A stretch of DNA of 64,000 bases from Hyphococcus sp. (GCA_028284345.1 JANQRY010000003.1:558001-622000); one strand, 5' to 3'. Shown: positions 7,966 through 17,218, numbered from the stretch's first letter. Notes: generated by a model from the sequence alone, not told the origin. Numbers and translations: made by a program.

Positions 7966-9584
7966 CACCGCCCTCCAACGCCGCCAAACGCCACGCCGGA
8001 AAGATCCGCCATATCGCGTTTGAAGGTGGTCAGGTCGTCGATAGTGAAATCCGACAGCCGCGCATGGCCGCAGGCGCGGGCGAGGATCGACATCAGTTCC
8101 GTCGCCGCATCGAAGAAATTCGCAAGGCGTTTCGCGGCGATCTGAATTTCAAGCCGGGCGCGTAGATGTTCTTTTTGCGTCGCGATCCCCACCGGACAGT
8201 TGTTGGTGTGACAGGCGCGCATGCCGAGACAGCCGATGGCCTGCATCGGCGCATTGGAGAGCGCCACGGCGTCGGCGCCGAGGGCCAGGGCCTTCACATA
8301 ATCGGCGGGCTTGCGCAGGCCGCCCGTTGCGACGAGCGACACGTTGGCCGCGCCGCATTTGTCAAGATGGCGTCGCGCCCGCGCCAACGCCGGGATCGTC
8401 GGTACAGAGATGTTGTCGCGGAAGATCAGAGGCGCCGCGCCCGTGCCGCCGCCGCGTCCGTCGATGATGATATAGTCGACCCCCATCTCAAGCGCGGCGT
8501 CGATGTCTTTCTCAATATGCTGCGCCGACATTTTATAGCCGACCGGAATGCCGCCGGTTTGTTCGCGCACTTCCATGGCGAAATCGCGGAACTGGGAAAT
8601 TTCCGTCCAGTCGGGAAAACGCGACGGGGAAATCGCATCCTCGCCGGGATTGAGCCCGCGCACTTTTGCAATTTCGTCTTTCACTTTCGCGCCGGGTAAA
8701 TGCCCGCCAGTGCCGGTCTTGGCACCCTGCCCGCCCTTGAAGTGAAAGGCCGCCGATTCGCGCACCTTGTCCCAGGAAAAGCCGAAGCGCGCCGAGGCCA
8801 GCTCATAGAAATAGCGGGAATTCGACTGGCGTTCGTCGTCGAGAGACCCGCCCTCGCCAGAACAGATCGCCGTCCCGGCCAACTCGGCGCCTTTGGAGAG
8901 GGCGACTTTCGCCTCCCGCGACAGGGCCCCGAAACTCATATCGGAAACAAACATCGGGATCTTGAGCGTCAGCGGTTTCTGCGCGCCGGGTCCGATGGTC
9001 ACCGACGTATCGACCGGGTCGTCGTCGAGCAGGGGCGGCCGATGCAACTGCGCCGTCAGAACCTGAAGGTCGTCCCATGTGGGCAGATCATCCCGCGGCA
9101 CGCCCATGGCGGAGACGACGCCGTGATGGCCCGTCTTTGAAAGACCGTCTCTGGCGTAGCCCTGAATCAGATCGACAAAGGGCTCCTCCGCCTCCGGATG
9201 GGTGTCCGCGTAGAGCCCCTGATAGGCGTTGCGCTGAAAAGGCTGGGGATGGTCCGCCGCCCACACATCGACGGCGTCGCGGTCAACATAGACCTTGCCG
9301 CCTTTCACCTGCGACGGAAATTTCTGCAACGCTTCCGCATTGTTGTAGGCGCTGACGCCGGTGTCGTAGCGATAATCCCAGTTGTGAAGCCCGCAGATCA
9401 GGTTGTCGCCGTCAATATGCCCGTCCGCCAGCAAGGCGCCGCGATGGAGACAGCGCCCGTAAAGCACGGACACATCCTTGTCATACCGGATGACGACAAG
9501 ATCGACCTCGCCGACAAGGGCGTATGCCGGTTTGCGATCCTCAAGGTCCGTCCATTTGGCAATGGCTTCCCAGTTCTTCCCCAT
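7965..9584 (-). CDS. Rieske domain fused to FMN glutamate-synthase-like domain
   Basis: This 539-residue protein starts at the ATG at 9584. Residues about 5-100 are a Rieske [2Fe-2S] domain with C45-L-H47 and C64-G-L-H67. The remainder (about 150-520) is the FMN-binding synthase domain of glutamate synthase, including P-M-F-V-S-D-M-S-F-G-A-L, G-E-G-G, K-G-G-Q-G-A-K-T-G-T-G-G-H-L-P and the 3Fe-4S cysteine cluster C-L-G-M-R-A-C-H-T-N-N-C-P-V-G. The glutaminase domain of normal GltB is absent, so ammonia or an amino donor must come from elsewhere, or the reaction is different. Family knowledge supports FMN and 3Fe-4S; the Rieske fusion and its electron donor are unexplained. It is the first gene of a five-gene operon. 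Confidence 0.82.
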   Translation of the reverse strand: MGKNWEAIAKWTDLEDRKPAYALVGEVDLVVIRYDKDVSVLYGRCLHRGALLADGHIDGDNLICGLHNWDYRYDTGVSAYNNAEALQKFPSQVKGGKVYVDRDAVDVWAADHPQPFQRNAYQGLYADTHPEAEEPFVDLIQGYARDGLSKTGHHGVVSAMGVPRDDLPTWDDLQVLTAQLHRPPLLDDDPVDTSVTIGPGAQKPLTLKIPMFVSDMSFGALSREAKVALSKGAELAGTAICSGEGGSLDDERQSNSRYFYELASARFGFSWDKVRESAAFHFKGGQGAKTGTGGHLPGAKVKDEIAKVRGLNPGEDAISPSRFPDWTEISQFRDFAMEVREQTGGIPVGYKMSAQHIEKDIDAALEMGVDYIIIDGRGGGTGAAPLIFRDNISVPTIPALARARRHLDKCGAANVSLVATGGLRKPADYVKALALGADAVALSNAPMQAIGCLGMRACHTNNCPVGIATQKEHLRARLEIQIAAKRLANFFDAATELMSILARACGHARLSDFTIDDLTTFKRDMADLSGVAFGGVGGR

Positions 9585-9771
9585 GTGATTGCTCGCCCGC
9601 GCCTGCTTCACAGAAGTTTTGAGATTCGTGATTTGCGCAATCCTATGGAGACGGTCAAAAAATGCAAAACACGATTGATCACGGCCGCGCGGGGTGGTCG
9701 TTACATCGCAAAACGATATGCGCTCACGCCTTACGCGCCTTTTCGGCGCCGCGCCGCAGCAAAGGGACGCC
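9585..9771. promoter_or_regulatory. Divergent promoter region between two Rieske-fusion genes
   Basis: These 187 bases separate the start codons of the Rieske/glutamate-synthase gene (minus) and the Rieske/ThDP gene (plus), so both transcription units must start here. A perfect 8-base palindrome TTGCGCAA lies at 9633-9640 inside GATTTGCGCAATC and could be an operator. AAAGGGA at 9761-9767 is the ribosome site of the plus-strand gene. No -35/-10 pair stands out. Confidence 0.35.
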
Positions 9772-11769
9772 ATGACGACTGACCAACAGACGCTTGAATG
9801 GCACAAGGTCGCCGAAAAGGGAAAGTTGCCGGAAGGCCGCGTCGCCAGCGTGACCGCCGGCCGCAAGACCCTCGCCCTCGTTCATTTCGACGGCCGCTAC
9901 GCGGCCATGGACAATCGCTGCCCGCATCAGGGCGGCCCCCTTGGCGAAGGCTCCATTGAGAAAGGCGTCGACGACAAGTGCTGGCTGCGGTGTCCGTGGC
10001 ATGGCTGGGACTTCGATCCTCTGACGGGCAAACCGCCCGGCGGGCATGAAGATTCCGGCCAGGAGATGTTTCCCGTGGAAGAACGCGCCGATGGCTTATA
10101 TGTCGGCGTGCCGCCGGAACCGGACCATGTGCGCACGTCAACGGACGTGATCGCCGAGACCATGGTCAATTGGGGGCTGAAGCGCGTTTTCGGCATGGTC
10201 GGTCATTCCAATCTCGGCCTCGCCGACGCGTTTCGCCTGCAGGAAGAAGCCGGCAATCTCGCCTATGTGGGCATTCGTCATGAGGGCGCGGCGTCCTTCG
10301 CCGCGTCGGGCTACGCCAAGCTGACGGGAAAGCCCGCCGCCTGCATGACCATTGCCGGGCCCGGCGCCACCAACATGATGACGGGCCTGTGGGACGCGAA
10401 AGTCGACCGCGCGCCCATTGTCGCCTGCGCCGGTCAGGTGCAGGTGCAGGTCTTTTCGCCTTTCGCCTTTCAGGACATTGATCTCCACAGCGCCTTCGCG
10501 CCCGTCGGCGAGTTCAACCAGCTCGTGCTTCATGCGTCGAACTACGCCGAAGTTGCCAGCCTAGCCATGAAGTCGGCGATTGTCGAACGGGATGTTTCTG
10601 TACTGATCTTTCCCGACGACGCGCAGACCCTGCCTGCGCCTGACATGAAAGCCGGCAGGCCCGACGGCCGCCTCGCCGCGCCGCGCATGGCCCCGGCGAG
10701 CGATGTGGTCAAAGCGGCGAGCGAGAAAATTTCCGCCGCGAAGCGCCCGCTGATCATCGCCGGCTATGGCGCCCGCGAGGCCATGGACGCGGTCATTGAT
10801 CTCGCCGAAACCTTGAATTGCCCGGTCGTCACGACCTTCAAAGCGAAAGGGCAAATCCCCGACACGCACCCCCTCGCCGGCGGCGTTCTCGGCCGGTCGG
10901 GAACGCCCATCGCCTCGTGGTTCATGAATGAATGCGATCTCATCATCGCGGTCGGCGCCTCGTTTTCCCATCACACCGGCATCGAACCAAAAAAACCGAT
11001 CGTGCAGATCGACTTCGACCGCATGCATCTCGGCAAGGGCCACGCCGTCGACGTTCCCGTCTGGGGCGAGATCGGCCTTACCCTGCCGCTCATTCGCGGC
11101 CGGCTGTCGGCGCAAGGGGCCGGCGGATCGGCGGCGAGCGATCAACGCAAGGAAATCGCCGACCGCTGGGCGATCTGGCGGCAGGAGAAAGAACGCCGCC
11201 TTAGTGACAATCGCGGGCGCGGGATCAACGCCGCTTCGCTGTTCGCGGCGATGACGAAAATCGTTCCCGCTGACGCGGTGATGCCCGTCGACGTAGGCAA
11301 CAACACCTATTCCTTCGGGCGCTATTTCGAACCGTGCGGCCAGCGCATTTTGATGTCCGGCTATCTCGGCTCCATCGGCTTCGGCTTTCCCGCCGCCATG
11401 GGCGCGTGGGCCGCGACCCAGGACTTCCCCGATTATGCGGGGCGCAAAGTCGTCTCGGTTTCCGGCGACGGCGGGTTTGGTCAGTATGCGATGGAGTTTG
11501 CGACCGCCGTTCATTACAACATGGATATCGCTCATGTGCTCATGAATAATTCAGAGCTCGGCAAGATCTCCAAGGAACAGCGATCCGGCGAATGGCCGGT
11601 CTGGCAGACGGGGCTCACCAATCCGAACTTCGCCGAGCTCGCGAAGTCCTGCGGCGGCATGGGCCTGCGCGTCGAAAACGCCGATCAGCTTGAAGCGGCG
11701 CTGAAGGAGGCCATCGCACATTCGGGCCCGGCGCTTGTTGAGGTCGTCACCGACGCGGAACTGGTCTGA
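9772..11769 (+). CDS. Rieske domain fused to a ThDP-dependent (acetolactate synthase/oxidase-like) enzyme
   Basis: This 665-residue protein has a Rieske [2Fe-2S] domain at residues about 8-115 (C50-P-H52 and C74-P-W-H77). The rest has the three-domain architecture of thiamine-diphosphate enzymes of the acetolactate synthase/pyruvate oxidase group. The N-terminal Pyr domain has the catalytic glutamate in R-H-E171-G-A-A, a central domain follows, and the C-terminal PP domain has the G-D-G...N-N cofactor motif (S-G-D-G-G-F to M-N-N). The substrate cannot be read from sequence. The ATG at 9772 is chosen because AAAGGGA lies just upstream. It is divergent from the Rieske operon and convergent with the nitroreductase, whose reading frame ends 7 bases away. 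Confidence 0.8.
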   Translation: MTTDQQTLEWHKVAEKGKLPEGRVASVTAGRKTLALVHFDGRYAAMDNRCPHQGGPLGEGSIEKGVDDKCWLRCPWHGWDFDPLTGKPPGGHEDSGQEMFPVEERADGLYVGVPPEPDHVRTSTDVIAETMVNWGLKRVFGMVGHSNLGLADAFRLQEEAGNLAYVGIRHEGAASFAASGYAKLTGKPAACMTIAGPGATNMMTGLWDAKVDRAPIVACAGQVQVQVFSPFAFQDIDLHSAFAPVGEFNQLVLHASNYAEVASLAMKSAIVERDVSVLIFPDDAQTLPAPDMKAGRPDGRLAAPRMAPASDVVKAASEKISAAKRPLIIAGYGAREAMDAVIDLAETLNCPVVTTFKAKGQIPDTHPLAGGVLGRSGTPIASWFMNECDLIIAVGASFSHHTGIEPKKPIVQIDFDRMHLGKGHAVDVPVWGEIGLTLPLIRGRLSAQGAGGSAASDQRKEIADRWAIWRQEKERRLSDNRGRGINAASLFAAMTKIVPADAVMPVDVGNNTYSFGRYFEPCGQRILMSGYLGSIGFGFPAAMGAWAATQDFPDYAGRKVVSVSGDGGFGQYAMEFATAVHYNMDIAHVLMNNSELGKISKEQRSGEWPVWQTGLTNPNFAELAKSCGGMGLRVENADQLEAALKEAIAHSGPALVEVVTDAELV

Positions 11770-11776
11770 CGACCGA

Positions 11777-12470
11777 CTACGGCTGGTCGGCAAATCCCCG
11801 GAAGCGCGCAAAATCTTCGACCGCGGCGCGGTCCGTGCGCAATCGGTTGAGCGGATGATCGGGATCGCGATAGCCCATGGCCATGCCGGCGAACACCATG
11901 GTCTCGTCGCCGAGCCCGAAGAAGGACTTGATCGTATCCGGGATACTGGGACCACGATTCCTGCGCGCAGGTATCAAGGCCGCGCTCAACAGCGAGCAGC
12001 ATGATCGTCTGCATCAGCATGCCGACGTCGGACCATTGCGGCGGGCCGAACTTCCGGTCGAAGGTAAAAAACAGACCGACGGGCGCGTCGAAAAATTTGA
12101 AATTCTCCGCCATTTGCGCAAGGCGGCCGAGCTTGTCCGCGCGCGCGACGCCGATCAGCGCATAAAGGTCTTCGCCGCATTTGTAACGATACGACCGATG
12201 CGGCTCCCATAATTTCTTGGGATAAACGTCATATTGCGGCGTCTCCATGTCGCCGGACTTCAGCTTGGCGTCTACGATGGCTTTGAATTCCTGGAGCGCG
12301 TCGCCAGTGAGGACGTCAACGTTCCACGGCTGCACGTTGCCGCCCGACGGCGCGCGCCGCGCAATATCGAGAATCTCGTATACGGTTTCATAGGGAACGG
12401 GATCGGGCAGAAACTTGCGCACGGAGATGCGCCGGTCGACCGCTTCCGAAACGCTGACTTTTTCCGTCAC
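11777..12470 (-). pseudogene. Nitroreductase, interrupted by a single-base frameshift
   Basis: From the GTG at 12470 (GGGAG upstream) the frame encodes a classical FMN nitroreductase N-terminus: R-R-I-S-V-R-K-F, A-R-R-A-P-S-G-G-N-V-Q-P-W and, later, C-A-Q-E-S-W-S-Q-Y-P. There homology leaves this frame and resumes one base over as D-T-I-K-S-F-F-G-L, then F-A-G-M-A-M-G-Y, N-R-L-R-T-D-R and the stop at 11777. Removing one base from the GGG at 11940-11942 (CCC in the gene) restores an uninterrupted protein of about 230 residues. It is therefore either a recent pseudogene or a sequencing/assembly error in a short homopolymer. The unshifted frame would run on to 11685 as a non-homologous tail inside the ThDP gene. 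Confidence 0.8.
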
Positions 12471-12495
12471 AATCGGCTCCCGTCGCTCTGTTCGC

Positions 12496-14070
12496 TCAGG
12501 CGCGTTCCCGCGTCTTCAAAAATTTCACGGCAGGGTTCTTCTCTTCCGCATAGCCCGCCTCCCAGGCAGAGCGGGCGAGAAACACCGGCGAGCCGTAGCG
12601 ATCGTGGGCGACCGCGCCCTGGTTTTTGGAAACGAAACTGTTGACGTCGTCCGCCTCGCCGCCGAGCCAGCGCACGGTTTCAAAGCCGCAGGGTTCGAGC
12701 CCCGCGGCGACGCCATATTCGGCCTTTAGCCGTTCCTGAATGACGTCGAGCTGCAGCGCGCCGACGACGCCCACATAAAAGTCTGCGCCAAGGGCCGGCG
12801 TGAAAACCTGACTGGCGCCCTCTTCGGCCAGCGCAATCATCGCCCGTTTCATCTGTTTCGACTTCATCGGATCATCAAGCCGCACGCGGCGGATAATCTC
12901 CGGCGCAAAATCGGGGAGCCCGGAAAACTGCAAACCCTCGGTCTCACTCAGCGTGTCGCCGACGCCGAGGGCGCCGTGATTGGGAATGCCGACAATATCG
13001 CCGGCGACGGCTTCCTCCGCCAGCTGACGATCCTGCGCCAGAAAGAAGATGGGGCTGTTCACCGCAAGGGCCTTGCCGGTGCGCGTCACTTTCAGTTTCA
13101 TGCCGCGATTGAACTTGCCCGAACACATGCGCACAAAGGCGATGCGGTCGCGGTGGTTCGGGTCCATATTCGCCTGCACCTTGAAGACGAAACCGGAAAC
13201 CGCGTCTTCATCGGGCATGATCTCCTGGTCGCCGGCTTCTTGCGCCCGGGGCGGCGGCGCATAGGCGCCAATGCCGCGCAACAATTCGGCCACAGTGAAT
13301 TCCTTAAGGGCGGAGCCGAAGTAAACCGGCGTCAGCGCGCCGTCGCGAAAAGCCTGCGCGTCGAACGGGGCGTATCCTTCGCGCGCCAGTTCCATCTGTT
13401 CGCGCGCTTCCGCCGCCAGTTCCGCGCCGACCGCATCGTCGAATTGCGGGTCATCAAAGCCCGACAGCTCGAGCGCGCGATCATAGTGTCCCGCATCGTC
13501 CGACGACGGCAGCAGCACGCGATGGTCGTCCATATCATAGCAGCCGCGAAAGCGTCCGCCGGTCCCCACGGGCCAGACTTTGGGCGAGACATCAAGGGCA
13601 AGCTGATCGGCGACCTCGTCGATGATCTCGAACGGGTCCCGCCCCTCGCGGTCGACCTTGTTGACGAAGGTGACGATGGGAATGTCGCGCAGCCGGCAAA
13701 CCTCGAACAGCTTGCGGGTCTGGGTCTCAATGCCCTTGGCCGCGTCAATCACCATGACGGCCGAATCGACGGCGGTGAGCGTTCTGTAGGTGTCTTCGGA
13801 AAAATCCTCGTGGCCCGGCGTATCGAGGAGGTTGAAGACATTGCCGTCGAATTCGAACGTCATCGCCGACGTCGTGACCGAGATGCCACGCTTCTGCTCA
13901 ATGGCCAGCCAGTCGGAGCGGGCGCGGCGACGCTCCCCCTTGGCTTTCACTTCGCCAGCGAGGCGAATGGCGCCCGAGGCGAGCAGGAGCTTTTCGGTCA
14001 GCGTCGTCTTGCCGGCGTCCGGGTGGGAAATGATCGCGAAAGTGCGGCGATTGAGATAGGCGTCTGTCAT
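12496..14070 (-). CDS. prfC: Peptide chain release factor 3
   Basis: This is a 524-residue translational GTPase. The G domain has the P-loop S-H-P-D-A-G-K-T-T (about residues 15-23), the switch/G3 motif D-T-P-G-H and the G4 motif N-K-V-D. The E-K-L-L-L-A-S-G-A-I and W-L-A-I-E-Q-K-R-G-I-S-V segments are typical of RF3 rather than EF-G. RF3 removes RF1/RF2 from the ribosome after peptide release in the cytoplasm. Length and domain order are normal. The nitroreductase lies 25 bases downstream on the same strand, and the ATPase gene at 14326 is divergent. Confidence 0.95.
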   Translation of the reverse strand: MTDAYLNRRTFAIISHPDAGKTTLTEKLLLASGAIRLAGEVKAKGERRRARSDWLAIEQKRGISVTTSAMTFEFDGNVFNLLDTPGHEDFSEDTYRTLTAVDSAVMVIDAAKGIETQTRKLFEVCRLRDIPIVTFVNKVDREGRDPFEIIDEVADQLALDVSPKVWPVGTGGRFRGCYDMDDHRVLLPSSDDAGHYDRALELSGFDDPQFDDAVGAELAAEAREQMELAREGYAPFDAQAFRDGALTPVYFGSALKEFTVAELLRGIGAYAPPPRAQEAGDQEIMPDEDAVSGFVFKVQANMDPNHRDRIAFVRMCSGKFNRGMKLKVTRTGKALAVNSPIFFLAQDRQLAEEAVAGDIVGIPNHGALGVGDTLSETEGLQFSGLPDFAPEIIRRVRLDDPMKSKQMKRAMIALAEEGASQVFTPALGADFYVGVVGALQLDVIQERLKAEYGVAAGLEPCGFETVRWLGGEADDVNSFVSKNQGAVAHDRYGSPVFLARSAWEAGYAEEKNPAVKFLKTRERA

Positions 14071-14131
14071 GTTCGGATTTCTGTTCTCGGCCGACGCTTC
14101 ATCGTCGCAGGCGACGCCGACGTCAATGATT

Positions 14132-14150
14132 CCGGCGAATCATTCGCCGG
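14132..14150. promoter_or_regulatory. Perfect hairpin in the prfC/ATPase divergent intergenic region
   Basis: CCGGCGAA and TTCGCCGG form an 8-base inverted repeat around TCA. It lies 62 bases upstream of the prfC start and well upstream of the ATPase gene. No T-run follows on either strand. It could be an operator or a structure in the prfC leader; no further support is seen. Confidence 0.25.
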
Positions 14151-14325
14151 GCGTCCCGCGGGAGAGATAGGGCCGCGGGCCCCGCGCTTCAAGCGGCGGG
14201 CGCGCCGGCCCGTCGGGGACTTTCAGGCCTTCGGGGCCCCGGGGCGCGGGCACCGGTCTTTTAAGGATTTGGCGCCAGTCTGCGTTTGCGGTTAAACCGC
14301 GCCGGACGAGGTTGGCAGGCGACCC

Positions 14326-15165
14326 ATGAAGAAATACAGATCAGGCGATCCGATCGCGGTGCTCGGCATGTCCGGCGTCGGCAAGACCCGCATCGCCGCC
14401 ATGATGCGCCATCAGGCGGACTGGTTCCACTACTCCGTCGATTACCGCATCGGCACGCGCTACATGGACGAGGCGATCGTCGACAACTTCAAGCGCGAGG
14501 CGATGAAGGCGCCGTTTCTGCGCGATCTTCTGAAATCGGATTCGATCTACATCTCGTCGAACATCTCGTTTGAGAATCTCGACCCGCTCTCCACCTATCT
14601 CGGCAAGCCGGGCGACGCGGCAAAAGGCGGCATCCCGTTTGAAGAATATCTGCGCCGCCAGCGACAGCATCGCGACGCCGAGGTCGCCGCCTTACTGGAC
14701 ACGCCGCACTTTGTTGAAAAAGCGCGCAACATTTACGGATACAGCCATTTCATTTGCGACACCGGCGGGTCGATCTGCGAAGTCGTTGAACCGAACGACC
14801 GGAACGACCCGGTCCTGAAAGCCCTGAGCGAGACCTGCCTCATCGTCTATATCGAAGGCGACGCCGCCCACGCCGAAGCCTTAAAGGCGCGCTTCGATAA
14901 GTCGCCAAAGCCGATGTATTACAATGAAGGTTTTCTCAAAAAGTGCTGGGCCGATTACCTCAAAGAGACCGGCGTCAACGAAGACCAGGTCGATCCCGAC
15001 GCTTTCATCCGCTGGGGCTTTGCCCGGCTGATCGAATGGCGCGCGCCGCGCTATAAGGCGATTGCCGACCATTGGGGCGTCACCGTATCGGCGCGCGACA
15101 TTGAGAAAATCGAGACGCCGGACGCCTTTCTGTCGCTGGTCGAAAACGCGGCGGCCGGCCGTTAA
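14326..15165 (+). CDS. Conserved P-loop ATPase of unknown function
   Basis: This 279-residue soluble protein begins with a Walker A motif close to the N-terminus (G-M-S-G-V-G-K-T, residues about 14-21). D-T-G-G-S-I-C-E (about 145-152) probably serves as the Walker B/metal site, as in nucleoside-kinase-like folds. A regular pattern of aromatic and charged residues without membrane segments indicates a cytoplasmic enzyme. I know this type only as an uncharacterised ATPase of alphaproteobacteria. Its last codon shares bases with the stop of the convergent ABC permease gene. The start ATG at 14326 follows GGCAGGCG. Confidence 0.7.
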   Translation: MKKYRSGDPIAVLGMSGVGKTRIAAMMRHQADWFHYSVDYRIGTRYMDEAIVDNFKREAMKAPFLRDLLKSDSIYISSNISFENLDPLSTYLGKPGDAAKGGIPFEEYLRRQRQHRDAEVAALLDTPHFVEKARNIYGYSHFICDTGGSICEVVEPNDRNDPVLKALSETCLIVYIEGDAAHAEALKARFDKSPKPMYYNEGFLKKCWADYLKETGVNEDQVDPDAFIRWGFARLIEWRAPRYKAIADHWGVTVSARDIEKIETPDAFLSLVENAAAGR

Positions 15166-16292
15166 TCCAGCGTGCTGCGATAGCGCAGCATCGCAACCGC
15201 CACCGCCGCAGCGGCGAACAGCGTCATCGCTAAAAAATCGAACTGAAGATCGGCGAACCCGGCGTCTTTCAGCATGACCCCGCGCACAACGCGCAGGAAA
15301 TGCGTCAGCGGCAACACCTCGCCGATCCCTTGCGCCCAGACCGGCATGCCGCGGAACGGGAACATGAAGCCGGACAGGAGCAGCGACGGCAGGAAGAAGA
15401 AAAAGGTGAGCTGCATCGCCTGCATCTGCGACTGCGCTATCGTTGAAAACGTAAAGCCGAGGGCCAGATTGGCGAGGACGAAAATCAGGACGCCCGACAG
15501 CAAAATCCATAAGGCGCCGGCGAAGGGCACGTCGAAGATGAACCGCGCGGCGAGAAGCACCACCCCGGTCTGGACCGCGCCGACCAGCACATAGGGCGTG
15601 ATCTTGCCGATCATGACTTCGATCGGTTTCGCCGGCATGGCGAGCAGGTTTTCCATGGTGCCGCGTTCGGCCTCCCGCGTCATGGCCATAGAGGTGATCA
15701 TCACCAGCGTCATGGTCAGAATAACGCCGAGGAGGCCCGGCACGATGTTGTATTGCGTGAGGCCTTCCGGATTGTACCGACGGTGCACAACCAGTTCGAA
15801 CGGGCCGGGCTGTGCCGCCAGGGGCTGCAGCGGGCCTTTCAGATCATGACGCAGGGCGCGCTCGAAAATGGTCTGCGCCTGGGCGACAGCGTTGCTTGAC
15901 GCCGCCGGGTCGGAGGCGTCCGCCTCAATCAGAAGCTGCGGCCGGTCGCCGCGAATGAGCCGCTCGCTAAACCCCGCCGGGATGGAGACGACAAAGGCGA
16001 CCTTGCCGCTGGCGAGCAGTCGTTCGCTCTCGCGCGGATCATCCGTCTGCAGAACGAGATCGTAATATTCCGACGTCTCAAGCGCCGTCAGGATTGTGCG
16101 CACGATTGGCGTCTGTTCTTCCACGTGAACGGCGGTGGGCAGGCGCTTCGGGTCCATGTTGATGGCGAAGCCGAAAAGAATGAGCTGAATCACCGGCAGC
16201 AACAGCATCATGCCGAAGGTCAGATGGTCGCGCCGCATCTGCACCAGTTCTTTTGAAAAGATGGCGCCAACGCGCCGAAACCGTTCGCTCAT
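15162..16292 (-). CDS. ABC-2 type efflux permease
   Basis: The 376-residue protein has one N-terminal helix, a periplasmic domain of about 130 residues (residues about 45-175) and five further C-terminal helices. That is the topology of YhhJ/YbhS/YbhR-type ABC-2 permeases. The segment M-T-R-E-A-E-R-G-T-M-E-N-L-L is the conserved coupling element of this family. It is the last gene of the TetR-HlyD-ATPase-permease operon, overlapping the ATPase gene by ATGA. Only one permease is present, whereas the E. coli YbhGFSR system has two, so a homodimer is expected. It probably exports toxic amphiphiles. Confidence 0.88.
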   Translation of the reverse strand: MSERFRRVGAIFSKELVQMRRDHLTFGMMLLLPVIQLILFGFAINMDPKRLPTAVHVEEQTPIVRTILTALETSEYYDLVLQTDDPRESERLLASGKVAFVVSIPAGFSERLIRGDRPQLLIEADASDPAASSNAVAQAQTIFERALRHDLKGPLQPLAAQPGPFELVVHRRYNPEGLTQYNIVPGLLGVILTMTLVMITSMAMTREAERGTMENLLAMPAKPIEVMIGKITPYVLVGAVQTGVVLLAARFIFDVPFAGALWILLSGVLIFVLANLALGFTFSTIAQSQMQAMQLTFFFFLPSLLLSGFMFPFRGMPVWAQGIGEVLPLTHFLRVVRGVMLKDAGFADLQFDFLAMTLFAAAAVAVAMLRYRSTLD

Positions 16293-17218
16293 GCATGCAC
16301 CCGCTGATCGGCGCCGGCTTCGGCCATCAGGGCGATGAATGCGTCTTCAAGGCTCGGCCGCACTTCTTGCCAGGCAACGCCGTTGCGCCCGGCGCCGGCG
16401 ACGGCCCGTTCGATAAGGGCGCGTTCGGTTCCGCTCACATGCAGCGCCGATCCGAAATAGGCGACATGCTCGACGCCCGGCTGGTTTTTCATCACTTCCG
16501 ACATGGCGCGCACACCCTCGCCTTCGGCGCGGAACGTCACCAGCGCCGAGCGCTCGATGATTTTCTCAACCCGGCCTTCGGTGACGATCTTGCCGTTGGC
16601 GAGATAGACGATGCGGTCGCAGCGTTCGGCCTCGTCCATATAGTGCGTTGAGACGAGCACGGTCATGCCGTCCGTCGACAGACGATGAATCTCGTCCCAG
16701 AAATCGCGCCGCGCCTGCGGATCGACGCCCGCGGTGGGTTCGTCGAGCAAGAGCAGTTTGGGCGAATGCATTGAAACCGCGGCGAGCGCCATGCGCTGTT
16801 TCCAGCCGCCCGACAGGGCGCCGGCGAGTTGGCCCTGCCGGTGGGCGAGGCCAAGGCTTTCGAGGGTTTCGTCAACGACGCGCCTTAACGGGCGCATCTG
16901 ATAGAGCCGGGCGACGAACTCAAGATTTTCCCGGATCGTCAGATCTTCCCAGAACGAAAATTTCTGGGTCATGTAGCCGGTCTCGCGTTTGATCTTCGCG
17001 GCTTCCCGCGCAATATCGTAGTCGAGACACGTTCCTTCGCCCTCGCTTGCGCGCAAGAGCCCGCAAATCATGCGGATGGTCGTCGTCTTGCCGGACCCGT
17101 TGGGCCCGAGAAACCCCCAGACCGCGCCGCGCGGCATTTTGATGTCGACGCCGTCGACGGCGGTCTTGTCGCCGAAGCGTTTCACCAGCCCGCGAACGTC
17201 GATGGCGAAATCGGTCAT
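16289..17218 (-). CDS. ABC transporter ATP-binding protein (YbhF/CcmA-like)
   Basis: The 309 residues contain a complete ABC nucleotide-binding domain: Walker A G-P-N-G-S-G-K-T (residues 38-45), the Q-loop near Q85, signature L-S-G-G-W (135-139), Walker B L-L-L-L-D-E (155-160) and an H-loop histidine in S-T-H-Y-M-D-E. About 80 extra C-terminal residues are typical of ATPases for ABC-2 exporters. Only a single NBD is present, unlike YbhF, which has two. It is coupled by 4-base overlaps to the HlyD gene before it and the permease after it. Confidence 0.9.
   Translation of the reverse strand: MTDFAIDVRGLVKRFGDKTAVDGVDIKMPRGAVWGFLGPNGSGKTTTIRMICGLLRASEGEGTCLDYDIAREAAKIKRETGYMTQKFSFWEDLTIRENLEFVARLYQMRPLRRVVDETLESLGLAHRQGQLAGALSGGWKQRMALAAVSMHSPKLLLLDEPTAGVDPQARRDFWDEIHRLSTDGMTVLVSTHYMDEAERCDRIVYLANGKIVTEGRVEKIIERSALVTFRAEGEGVRAMSEVMKNQPGVEHVAYFGSALHVSGTERALIERAVAGAGRNGVAWQEVRPSLEDAFIALMAEAGADQRVHA

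Noticed and set aside
11685-11776. C-terminal extension of the unshifted nitroreductase frame
   Set aside because: It is a frameshifted, arginine/serine-rich tail lying inside the ThDP gene; the homologous C-terminus is in the neighbouring frame and stops at 11777.
12976-14295. Open frame of 439 codons on the plus strand opposite prfC
   Set aside because: It is antisense to a clear prfC gene; long antisense frames are common at high GC. The translation is arginine-rich with no family pattern.
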